Assembly (NCBI RefSeq): GCF_042676145.1
Contig: NZ_JBHTJW010000002.1
Coordinates: forward strand, 248,001-312,000
Direction: 5' to 3'
Length of the DNA: 64,000 nt
Origin: Methylophilus glucosoxydans
GTDB lineage: Bacteria; Pseudomonadota; Gammaproteobacteria; Burkholderiales; Methylophilaceae
The position numbers and the translations under genes are program-made. This document shows, piece after piece, positions 25,494 through 33,389 of this stretch. The number at the start of each line of letters is the position of its first letter. Positions within the stretch are counted from its first letter, which is position 1. Under the pieces are notes generated by a model that did no database searches, had not been told where the DNA came from, and saw only the letters and a list, made by a program, of their open reading frames with translations.

Positions 25494-25832
25494 ATGAAAT
25501 TTGTATCCGCAATAATCAAGCCATTCAAGCTTGATGAGGTGCGTGAGGCTTTGTCCAATATTGGCGTACAAGGCATCACTGTCACTGAAGTCAAAGGATT
25601 TGGCCGTCAAAAAGGGCACACTGAGTTGTATCGTGGTGCTGAATATGTCGTAGATTTTTTGCCTAAAGTTAAACTCGAAGTTGCGATCAAAGATGACATG
25701 CTGGATCAGGTCGTAGACGCGATTGAAAAAGCAGCCGCAACAGGCAAAATCGGCGATGGCAAAGTCTTTGTCTTCGATTTGGAACAAGTTTACCGTATAC
25801 GTACCGGCGAAACCGGTCCGGATGCGCTATAA
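25494..25832 (+). CDS. glnK: PII-family nitrogen regulator GlnK
   Basis: A 112-residue trimeric signal protein that senses glutamine, 2-oxoglutarate and ATP/ADP, and plugs AmtB when nitrogen becomes plentiful. The uridylylation residue Tyr51 is in place on the T-loop (GHTELYRGAEYVVDFLPK), the B-loop is intact (EKAAATGKIGDGKVFV) and the C-loop ends RIRTGETGPDAL. GGGAGAAG precedes the ATG. Its position directly before amtB and under a sigma-54 promoter marks it as GlnK rather than the constitutive GlnB. Confidence 0.96.
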   Translation: MKFVSAIIKPFKLDEVREALSNIGVQGITVTEVKGFGRQKGHTELYRGAEYVVDFLPKVKLEVAIKDDMLDQVVDAIEKAAATGKIGDGKVFVFDLEQVYRIRTGETGPDAL

Positions 25833-25847
25833 GAAAGGGCTTCTGTT

Positions 25848-27251
25848 ATGAAGAAAATTCTTTCCATATTATCGCTGGTCGCCGTGATGGGTCTGGCGGC
25901 AAGCCCAGTCAGTTATGCAGAAGAAACTGTGACCGAAACCATCACAGTACAAGAAACCGTTTCTACTGATGCGGCACCTGCGGCCGAAGCGCCTGCAGCG
26001 GCCGAAGCTGCCCCTGCTGCTGAAGCAGCACCAGCCCCAACGCTGGATGTGGGTAATACCGCGTTTATGATTGTTGCCACTGTGCTGGTGATTTTGATGA
26101 CGATTCCTGGCCTGGCGTTGTTCTACGGCGGTTTGGTGCGTCAGAAAAATATGTTGTCAGTGCTGATGCAAGTGTTTGTTGTCTTCTCTATGATTTCTGT
26201 ATTGTGGGCTGCGTATGGTTACAGCATGGCTTTCAGCGAAGGTAACATGATTGTCGGTGGATTAAGCAAGGCGTTTCTGGCGGGTATTACACCAGCTAGT
26301 TTGTCTGGCACGATTCCAGAGTATGTATTCTTGACCTTCCAGCTGACATTTGCTGCCATTACACCGGGGTTGATTGTTGGTGGTTTTGCTGAGCGTATGA
26401 AGTTCTCTGCTGTATTGTTGTTCACGGCATTGTGGGTGACTTTTGCCTACATCCCAATCGCACACATGGTATGGGGTGGTGGTTACCTGGCAGAGCTGGG
26501 TGCCAAAGACTTTGCTGGTGGTACTGTCGTACATATCAACGCTGGTATCGCTGCCTTGATTGGTGCCATCATGTTGGGCAAACGTATTGGTTACGGTAAA
26601 GAAGCCATGCCTCCGCACAACCTGGTGATGACCATGATTGGTGCTTCCTTGCTGTGGGTAGGTTGGTTTGGCTTTAACGTCGGTAGTGAACTGGCTGCTG
26701 ATGGCATTGCCGGTATGGTGCTGATCAATACACAATTGGCAACAGGTTCTGCTGTACTGGGCTGGATTTTTGCTGAATGGTTGTTCAGAGGTAAGCCAAG
26801 CATGCTGGGTGCCGCTTCTGGTGCAGTGGCTGGTTTGGTTGCGATTACCCCTGCTTGCGGCTTTATCGGCCCGATGGGTTCGATCATCCTTGGCTTCACT
26901 GCCAGCTTTATCAGCCTGTGGGGCGTGACTAAACTGAAAGGTGCACTGGGCTACGATGACTCACTGGATGTGTTCGGTGTGCACGGCTTGGCCGGTATCT
27001 GGGGTGCTGTTGGCACTGGCGTATTGATGTCACCAGGTTTGGGTGGTGTTGGTTACGCAGAAGGTGTGACGATGGGTGGTCAGGTCTCTACTCAGATCAT
27101 CGCAGTGGTCGTGACCTTGATCTGGACAGGTATTGTGAGCGTCATTCTTTACAAAGTGGTAGATGCGGTTGTCGGTCTGCGTGTGAGTGAAGAATATGAG
27201 CGCGAAGGTCTGGACACGACTGAACATGGCGAGCGTGCTTACAGCTTGTAA
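25848..27251 (+). CDS. amtB: ammonium transporter AmtB
   Basis: Trimeric inner-membrane ammonium channel of the Amt/Rh family, 467 residues. A cleaved signal peptide (about 1-24) is followed by an unusual linker rich in Ala, Pro and Glu (residues about 42-66, repeats of the PAAEA kind), then eleven membrane segments. Recognisable are the Phe-gate and S1 region, ADGIAGMVLINT, the twin-histidine helices (AGGTVVHINAGIAAL and DVFGVHGLAGIWGAVGTG), and the cytoplasmic C-terminal tail EEYEREGLDTTEHGERAYSL where GlnK docks. It ends the sigma-54 operon and is followed by a terminator. Confidence 0.96.
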   Translation: MKKILSILSLVAVMGLAASPVSYAEETVTETITVQETVSTDAAPAAEAPAAAEAAPAAEAAPAPTLDVGNTAFMIVATVLVILMTIPGLALFYGGLVRQKNMLSVLMQVFVVFSMISVLWAAYGYSMAFSEGNMIVGGLSKAFLAGITPASLSGTIPEYVFLTFQLTFAAITPGLIVGGFAERMKFSAVLLFTALWVTFAYIPIAHMVWGGGYLAELGAKDFAGGTVVHINAGIAALIGAIMLGKRIGYGKEAMPPHNLVMTMIGASLLWVGWFGFNVGSELAADGIAGMVLINTQLATGSAVLGWIFAEWLFRGKPSMLGAASGAVAGLVAITPACGFIGPMGSIILGFTASFISLWGVTKLKGALGYDDSLDVFGVHGLAGIWGAVGTGVLMSPGLGGVGYAEGVTMGGQVSTQIIAVVVTLIWTGIVSVILYKVVDAVVGLRVSEEYEREGLDTTEHGERAYSL

Positions 27252-27270
27252 TCGTTGTGTGGTATAAAGA

Positions 27271-27299
27271 AACGGCTCTAGTTAGAGCCGTTTTTTTTT
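27271..27299 (+). terminator. Rho-independent terminator after amtB
   Basis: AACGGCTCT (27271) pairs with AGAGCCGTT (27284-27292), and nine T follow the stem base (27291-27299). It separates the nitrogen operon from the ABC exporter operon. Confidence 0.93.
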
Positions 27300-27359
27300 G
27301 GGAACTAATATAAACGGTTGTTATCCATTTACAGGGCCTAGTTAACAACAATTCTTATT

Positions 27360-29042
27360 ATGGCAAACATTCATACAACATCTCTCAGCCCTTTTCAAAG
27401 AGTCGTCAAATTACTCTCATTTGAAAAACAGGACATTTTGCTGCTGTTTTATTTAACTGCAGCTTATGGTGTGCTGGGTATCGCGACCCCTGTTGCCGTG
27501 CAGGCGATGGTGAATATCGTCACCATGGGCGGCGTATTGCAGCCGCTGTACGTAGTGGGCTTTATCCTGTTTTGTTTGCTGGCGTTGTCTGGTGCGATTT
27601 ATGCCATTGAGAGTTTTCTGGTTGAGATGATTCAACGACGGCTTTTTGTACGGTATAGCTTACAGATTGCGCAAAATACCGGGCAAATTCATATTTCTGT
27701 GTATGACAAATTCAATCCGGTAGAACTGGTGAATCGTTATTTTGATATTCAAACGGTGCAGAAATCGATGGCGACTTTGCTCACGGTTGGCTTGACCGCC
27801 TTGTTGCAAGGCATCATCGGCAGCATTGTGCTGCTTTTTTATAGTCTGTATTTTGGCATTTTGGTCATCCTCATGCTGATTGTGTTGTGGGTGATTATTT
27901 TTGGCCTGGGTAAACAGGCCGAAGAGACATCGATCAAAGAGTCTAAAGCCAAATATGAAATGGCGGCCTGGCTGGAAACCATTGCCCGCAATAAATGGCT
28001 CTCAAAGTTTTACGGTGCGACTCAGCGCAACACGGCGAATACCGCGCAGCTTGCAGAAGGCTATCTGCAAGTCAGGACCAAGCACTTTAAAGTACTCATG
28101 ATGCAACTGATAGGCGCGGTGGGCCTCTATGCGTTGATTGGTACGGGCATGCTGATATTAGGCGGGACACTGGTGATTAAAGGCCAGATCAATCTGGGCC
28201 AGTTTGTTGCCGCAGAGCTGATTATTTTTGGGGTGCTTTCTGCGTTTGTGCGATTTGTGACCAAGCTGGAGTATTTCTATGATCTGCTTGCGGCGGTCGA
28301 TAAACTTGGTGTGCTGGAAACCTTGCCTGTAGAGCGCTCTGGGGAGCATCAGTCAGGTCAGGAAGGCTACACTACCCTAAAGGTGCATCAGCTGACTTTT
28401 CAACACGCGGATCAAGCCGCTTTGGTCAGCAACCTGAGTTTTCACTTGCAACGTGGTGAGAGCCTGGCGTTAATCGGTGGCTTAGGCAGCGGTAAAACGA
28501 CGTTGCTGGAGCTGATCACCGGTATGAGGCAGCCGCTGCAAGGACATGTCAGCTACAACGACATTGATGTGCGCCAGCTTGACCTGGCACATTTGCGTGA
28601 CCGGATTGGCGTGGCGAACAAAGTCGAGTGGCAGCATGGCTCTATTCTGGATAATCTGAGGTTGCAACGGCCAGAGGTGACACTTGATCAGGTGATTGAG
28701 TTACTGCAAGTGCTTGGGTTGTGGCAAGAAATCAGCAAGCTGCCCAATGGGGTAGAAACGGTGTTGACTGACTTTGGCGCACCGATGACGCATACACAGT
28801 TACAACGATTAATGCTTGCCCGTGCGATGCTGGGTCAACCGGATGTATTAATCATTGATGGCCTGCTGGATCAACTGGCGCAACATGAGCTGGATCAGGT
28901 GCTGATGTTGCTTAAGCGTCACCAGCAGGACTGGATGGTGTTGATCACCACGCGATATCAGCATATCGCCCAGCAATGCAAGCAAGTCATTCATCTGCAA
29001 AGCCAAGCGGCGACAGACGTGGCAGGAGGTCAGCATGAGTAA
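27360..29042 (+). CDS. type I secretion-like ABC transporter with a degenerate nucleotide-binding domain
   Basis: A 560-residue fusion of an ABC exporter membrane domain (about 1-325, six membrane helices) and a nucleotide-binding domain (about 338-545), lacking the C39 peptidase or pseudo-peptidase front seen in many type I systems. Walker A is intact (G373-G-L-G-S-G-K379-T). The other catalytic motifs are changed: the signature LSGGQ is MTHTQ (476-480), Walker B ends D500-G501 so the catalytic Glu is Gly, the D-loop Asp is lost (DQLA), the switch His is Thr531 (LITTRYQ), and the Q-loop and A-loop residues are also altered. The HlyD adaptor and TolC genes follow with overlaps. ATP binding is possible; normal hydrolysis looks unlikely. 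Substrate unknown. Confidence 0.85.
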   Translation: MANIHTTSLSPFQRVVKLLSFEKQDILLLFYLTAAYGVLGIATPVAVQAMVNIVTMGGVLQPLYVVGFILFCLLALSGAIYAIESFLVEMIQRRLFVRYSLQIAQNTGQIHISVYDKFNPVELVNRYFDIQTVQKSMATLLTVGLTALLQGIIGSIVLLFYSLYFGILVILMLIVLWVIIFGLGKQAEETSIKESKAKYEMAAWLETIARNKWLSKFYGATQRNTANTAQLAEGYLQVRTKHFKVLMMQLIGAVGLYALIGTGMLILGGTLVIKGQINLGQFVAAELIIFGVLSAFVRFVTKLEYFYDLLAAVDKLGVLETLPVERSGEHQSGQEGYTTLKVHQLTFQHADQAALVSNLSFHLQRGESLALIGGLGSGKTTLLELITGMRQPLQGHVSYNDIDVRQLDLAHLRDRIGVANKVEWQHGSILDNLRLQRPEVTLDQVIELLQVLGLWQEISKLPNGVETVLTDFGAPMTHTQLQRLMLARAMLGQPDVLIIDGLLDQLAQHELDQVLMLLKRHQQDWMVLITTRYQHIAQQCKQVIHLQSQAATDVAGGQHE

Positions 29043-30348
29043 TACGGTTGAAAGTATGCTGACACAAAGCGTACAAACCCCTGAGCATTTAAGGGTTTGG
29101 ATCAAACGGATGGCCTGGCTGCTTGTTGTGCTGCCCCTTGCTTTTTTGCCTCTGCCATGGCAACAAAACGTGACCGCGCTGGGCAAGGTCACGGCCTACT
29201 CTCCCTCCGAGCGGGTGCAAACCGTCGATGCCCCCGTGAGCGGGCTCATCCAGCACTGGTATGTGCAAGAAGGCTCGCAAGTGAAGCAAGGCGATGTATT
29301 GCTGGAAATTAGCGATACTGATCCTAACTTCAGGCAGCGCCTGCAAGCGCAGCGCGATAACCTGGAGGACAAACTCGCTTCCAAGCAAAGCGAGTTATCA
29401 GCTTACTCGGTGCAGCGTGACAACCTGGCCGCCGGCCGCGATGCCAAAATCACCGCCGCCCAATACAAGTTGGATGTCGCTAACCAAAAAATTCTCAGTG
29501 CGCGTGAAGCGGTGAACTCTGCTCAAGCGACGCTGGATGCTGCCACGATGCAGGTCAAGCGTATGCAACGCCTACTGGGCGATGGCCTGGTTTCCAAGCG
29601 AGACACCGAGGTGGCTGAGCGTGACCATACGATTGCCAGCCGTAACTTGAATAGCGTGCAGGCTCAACTGCAATCGGCTATGGCCGAGGCGCAGTCGGCA
29701 CAGGCAGAAATCCGTCAGGTGCGTGCCGATACGCAAGCATATCTGGATTCGGTGACGGCCAATATCAACAAAATCAAAGGCGAGGTCTCAGATGCTGAAA
29801 ACAGCCTGCACAGCTCCGAGATTTCACTGGCGCGGCAAAACATGCAGAAAATCATCGCGCCCCGCGATGGCACGATTTTCCGTTTACCGGTCAATTCACA
29901 ATCCCAGATAATCAAGCAAGGTGATCCCTTGCTGATTATTGTGCCACATACCTCTCAGCGTGCCGTGGAGTTATGGGTTGATGGCCGCGATGCGCCACTG
30001 ATTACTCGCGACAGTGTTGTGCGTCTCGAATTTGAGGGGTGGCCTGCGATTCAGGTGCCTGGCTGGGCCCAAGTCGGTGTGGGCACTTTTGAGGGAAAAA
30101 TTGCTTTCGTCGACCCGACTGACAATGGCACCGGGCATTTCCGTATCATGGTGATCCATAAAGAAGGCACGCCGCAATGGCCAGAAGCCCGCTTTTTGCG
30201 TCAGGGTATCAGTGCCAAGGGTTGGGTATTGTTGGAGAAAGTGACGATAGGCTATGAATTGTGGCGCCTGCTCAATGGCTTCCCGCCCAGAATCCCGCAT
30301 GAGCCGACACCACTCAATCTACCGGCTGGCGTTGGGGTAAGCAAATGA
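29035..30348 (+). CDS. HlyD-family periplasmic adaptor of the ABC exporter
   Basis: A 437-residue membrane-fusion protein. One N-terminal membrane helix (about 27-43, AWLLVVLPLAFLPLPW) is followed by a lipoyl half-motif (DAPVSGLIQHWYVQEGSQVKQGDVLLEI), a long alpha-helical coiled coil (about 95-260, rich in Gln and Ala), the second lipoyl half (IIAPRDGTIFRLPVNSQ) and a beta-barrel. AGGAGG lies ahead of the ATG, which overlaps the end of the ABC gene by 8 bases. It should bridge the inner-membrane ABC protein to the outer-membrane channel encoded next. Family secure; substrate unknown. Confidence 0.92.
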   Translation: MSNTVESMLTQSVQTPEHLRVWIKRMAWLLVVLPLAFLPLPWQQNVTALGKVTAYSPSERVQTVDAPVSGLIQHWYVQEGSQVKQGDVLLEISDTDPNFRQRLQAQRDNLEDKLASKQSELSAYSVQRDNLAAGRDAKITAAQYKLDVANQKILSAREAVNSAQATLDAATMQVKRMQRLLGDGLVSKRDTEVAERDHTIASRNLNSVQAQLQSAMAEAQSAQAEIRQVRADTQAYLDSVTANINKIKGEVSDAENSLHSSEISLARQNMQKIIAPRDGTIFRLPVNSQSQIIKQGDPLLIIVPHTSQRAVELWVDGRDAPLITRDSVVRLEFEGWPAIQVPGWAQVGVGTFEGKIAFVDPTDNGTGHFRIMVIHKEGTPQWPEARFLRQGISAKGWVLLEKVTIGYELWRLLNGFPPRIPHEPTPLNLPAGVGVSK

Positions 30349-32099
30349 AGCGTGGTGTGCAAATACCGGTTTTGACCAGGCTGTTTGGTCTGGCCAGTAT
30401 GCTATTGGCCACAGTTGTCGGTGCGGATGAGTCATTGAGTGACAGCCGGGCGCGCCAGCGATTGCAGAACACAGAAGGCCGCGGCCTGGAGCCATATGCC
30501 AAGGGCAAGGGTGTGCCGCTGCATGATGCGGTCAAACAGCAGCAGCAACAACGCAATAAGTCGGTAGTGATAGACCTGAAAAGTGCGCTGCAACCGTTTG
30601 ACTCGCCAGAAACTGCAAATATGCTCAGCAATGCGCCCAAGCAAGGGCCGCAACTGAGTATTGCGGATGTGCGGCAGAAGGCGTTGCAAAATAATCTTAA
30701 TTTGCAAGTGGCCAAAATCGACCCGACCATTGCCGCGCAATCGTTGCGTGAAGAGCAGGCCAAGTTTGACCAGGTCATTTTTGCCTACGCCAAATATGGC
30801 CAGAAAGACTTGCCTGCGATGGCGGGCGACAAAGTGATTTTCAAGTCGGATAATCCTGCGCTGGATAGCGAGCTGGTCAAACTGAATCCGGCAGCCCAAA
30901 ACAAGGAGTTTTGGGAGTTGGAAACGGGCATCAAAGTGCCGTTAAGAACGGGTGGTAGCGTTACCCTGAGTGCGCCACTGGAAAACTACCAGAGCAAGGG
31001 CAGTCTGCCCAGTGACCAATACCGCAGTGCATTGCGCTTCTCTTTCAGCCAGCCGTTGTTGCGTAATGCCGGGCGACAGGTGAACGAGGCCAGTATCCGC
31101 ATTGCAGCACTTGATCAGGATAGCGCCCAGCTCAGAACGCGGTTGCAAAGCATCCGCATAGTCACCATGGTGGATAAAGCCTACTGGGATTTATACGAGG
31201 CTTGGGCGGCCCTGGATGTGCGCCGCAACCAGTACGAATATGCCAGCCAAAATCTGGCCATGGTCAAACGCCGCGTGCAGGAGGGTCTCACCGCCGCGAT
31301 TGAAGTCAACCGTGCTGAAATTGGTGTCGCGGATCGCATGGAAGCGCTGATTATTGCCGAAACCAACCTCAAGCTGGCCCAGCGCCAGTTACAGTTCCTG
31401 CTCAACGAACTGCCGGAGCAAGGCATGACTAGTTTGCCGTGGGTACCTTCTACCACGCCCAATCTGGTAAAGTTTGAGTTTGACCGTGAAAAACTGCTCA
31501 AAGATGCGTTGGATAGCCGCATCGAGCTACTCGATCAGGAGCTCAAACTGAGCGCAGATCAATTACAAATTGATTATCTGCAAAATCAGACCCTGCCGAT
31601 GTTTACGCTGGATTACCAATACGGCGCCCTGTCCAGTTCTGCCAACCGGGCAGGTAATATCGGTCAGGACTTGCTGAATGGTCAATACAATGACTGGTCC
31701 GTGGGCCTGAAGTTTGAAATGCCAGTGAGCAATGAAGCGCGCAAAGCCAAGCTGGATAAAGCCATTGCCCAGCGTATGCAGCGCATGACTAACAAAACGC
31801 TGCAAGCGCTGACCGTCAAACGCGAAATTCACGACGCCCTGGATAAGCTTGAGCAAAACTGGCAGCGCATCCTCGCGGCACGCCAGCAGGTGATGATCGC
31901 CGGCTATAACTACGAAGCCGAACTCAAGCAGTTTAATGAAGGCTTGCGTACCATGACCGAAGTGCTGGAAACACTGACCCGGCTAGGCGAGGCGCAAATC
32001 AAGGAAATTCGCGCCATTAATGACTATCAGATTGCCCTGATAGACCTGACCTTTGCCACCGGAACGGTGTTGGGGTATACGCAGATTAGCATGCAGTAA
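30345..32099 (+). CDS. TolC-family outer membrane channel of the ABC exporter
   Basis: A 584-residue outer-membrane efflux protein, longer than TolC because of an N-terminal extension: signal peptide to about residue 28 (ending VVGADES), a Gln-rich stretch KQQQQQRNKS near 64-73, then two OEP repeats. Typical features are LSIADVRQKALQNNLNLQVAKID, RFSFSQPLLRNAGRQVNEASIRIA and DLDVRRNQYEYA-like helices. The ATG overlaps the HlyD stop (ATGA). The three genes together form a complete tripartite exporter; no cargo gene is adjacent, and nothing coding is seen for 630 bases downstream. Confidence 0.9.
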   Translation: MKRGVQIPVLTRLFGLASMLLATVVGADESLSDSRARQRLQNTEGRGLEPYAKGKGVPLHDAVKQQQQQRNKSVVIDLKSALQPFDSPETANMLSNAPKQGPQLSIADVRQKALQNNLNLQVAKIDPTIAAQSLREEQAKFDQVIFAYAKYGQKDLPAMAGDKVIFKSDNPALDSELVKLNPAAQNKEFWELETGIKVPLRTGGSVTLSAPLENYQSKGSLPSDQYRSALRFSFSQPLLRNAGRQVNEASIRIAALDQDSAQLRTRLQSIRIVTMVDKAYWDLYEAWAALDVRRNQYEYASQNLAMVKRRVQEGLTAAIEVNRAEIGVADRMEALIIAETNLKLAQRQLQFLLNELPEQGMTSLPWVPSTTPNLVKFEFDREKLLKDALDSRIELLDQELKLSADQLQIDYLQNQTLPMFTLDYQYGALSSSANRAGNIGQDLLNGQYNDWSVGLKFEMPVSNEARKAKLDKAIAQRMQRMTNKTLQALTVKREIHDALDKLEQNWQRILAARQQVMIAGYNYEAELKQFNEGLRTMTEVLETLTRLGEAQIKEIRAINDYQIALIDLTFATGTVLGYTQISMQ

Positions 32100-32727
32100 G
32101 GTGGCCCAGGACGAGGTGCACGGCAGATGAGGCTACTTGATCAAATCTGCGCGCTGAGTGATTTAAGAAGCGGTGCGGATGCCTGGATCGGAAAAACTCA
32201 GACGTTTATTCAGGTTTTTCTCAGGATTCTCTGAGGACAAGCATCAAAGTGATCGCACACTTTAGATTCTTGTTGCGATGGGATTGGCTATCAGAAGAAA
32301 ACACGCATTGTTTACTGTGCAGGCATGCCTCCCTACCCAACGATTTTCTATGCTGCCTAACAACCTGGCCAGTAACGCTTATCCTTCATAAAACACGGCT
32401 AGTCAGAGGGTCTCTGTTTGGCTAGGTCCATTTCAACCGGTGTTTAGCGGCGATATTAAACAATCTACGGCTTTCAGGCTGAGGATGCCTTCTTCAAATG
32501 CCAGTTCTGCTTCCCCTTGCAAGCCTCACACATACGCAGCTTGTGGTTGGTCATCCCAGAAGTCCGCTGTCGATGAATGCCCCTAGTAGACGATACGTTC
32601 AATATGCAGTTGAGGTGAAGAGAGCAGCACTTGAAGGCATTACTCAGGCAAGAGCACGGGAATCTCTGCAAACAGGTTGAGTTGTTAAATGAGGGATGTC
32701 ACGCGCTGTCGAGCTGCGGCAATCCGA
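32100..32727 (+). other. 628-base gap without a convincing gene
   Basis: Only short frames under 66 codons occur here, on both strands, without ribosome binding sites or family resemblance. Small inverted repeats are seen near 32190-32219 (GAAAAAC/GTTTTTC) and 32220-32234 (CTCAG/CTGAG), which may end transcription of the exporter operon weakly. The minus-strand frame at 32474-32671 (with MCEACKGK) is the only one with slight protein character. The stretch may be a decayed gene or contain an unrecognised RNA. Confidence 0.55.
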
Positions 32728-33363
32728 TTACTCGGTCAGGACTGGTTTAAGCAGCGCTTCCACCTGCGCAAGCGTCATCCGGTGGATTCCCGCCTTTTCC
32801 CCGTGTTTACGCGGGGCAGTACGCAGGTCGTCGGCTTCAAAAATACTGATGCGTTGCGTACCGTACCGGGTTTCTACCAGTACCACCGGCACCCGTTTGC
32901 GTAGCAGTTCGTGCTTTTGTTTGCTCGGACGGTCTGACATGCGGTAGTGCTGTTCGTCGAGGTGGTAGGGGATATTCTGGTTGAGCAGGTAGATTTCCAG
33001 TTCTTTGGCGCTCTCGGCAAAGACATGGATTTCGGTATCGGCATGGGGCCCGGCGGTACCTTCCATGACGGCGCCGGTCAGGTAGGGCTGGAATTTCTGC
33101 AATAGCCGCATGGTATGCAGCGCGGCCTGCCGCAGTTCCAGCAGGTGAGCGGCATCGCTTTCATCTGCGTAAAGCGCGTGATATTCACGCAAGGCCGCAT
33201 CAATTTCGCCGTTGGTCGGCAAGGGCGCATCTTGCGTGATGCCCATGGCTTTGATGGCTTTGCGTTTGGCGCGCGCATAGTCACTGATGCCTTCTTCAAA
33301 CATCAGGCGCGCGGCAGATTGGGCAATTTCTTGCCTCAAGTCACTCGTAAAATCATCAAACAT
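32728..33363 (-). CDS. conserved nucleotidyltransferase-like protein
   Basis: A 211-residue cytoplasmic protein. The stretch YLTGAVMEGTAGPHADTEIHVF fits the nucleotidyltransferase-fold pattern of a Gly-rich turn followed by an acidic pair (D and E two apart), and the N-terminal half is helical and Arg/Lys-rich (YARAKRKAIKAMGI). Proteins like this in betaproteobacteria are often labelled UDP-N-acetylmuramate-alanine ligase, but no Mur ligase motif (GTxGKT, Mur central domain) is present, so that label looks wrong. It is 27 bases downstream of mrcA on the same strand, possibly one operon. Substrate is unknown. Confidence 0.65.
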   Translation of the reverse strand: MFDDFTSDLRQEIAQSAARLMFEEGISDYARAKRKAIKAMGITQDAPLPTNGEIDAALREYHALYADESDAAHLLELRQAALHTMRLLQKFQPYLTGAVMEGTAGPHADTEIHVFAESAKELEIYLLNQNIPYHLDEQHYRMSDRPSKQKHELLRKRVPVVLVETRYGTQRISIFEADDLRTAPRKHGEKAGIHRMTLAQVEALLKPVLTE

Positions 33364-33389
33364 ACTTTAGGCTTTTCGTAGATTGATTG

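Noticed and set aside
32474..32671. Minus-strand frame with MCEACKGK as a gene or transposase remnant
   Set aside because: No recognisable family, no ribosome binding site, and no terminal repeats around it.
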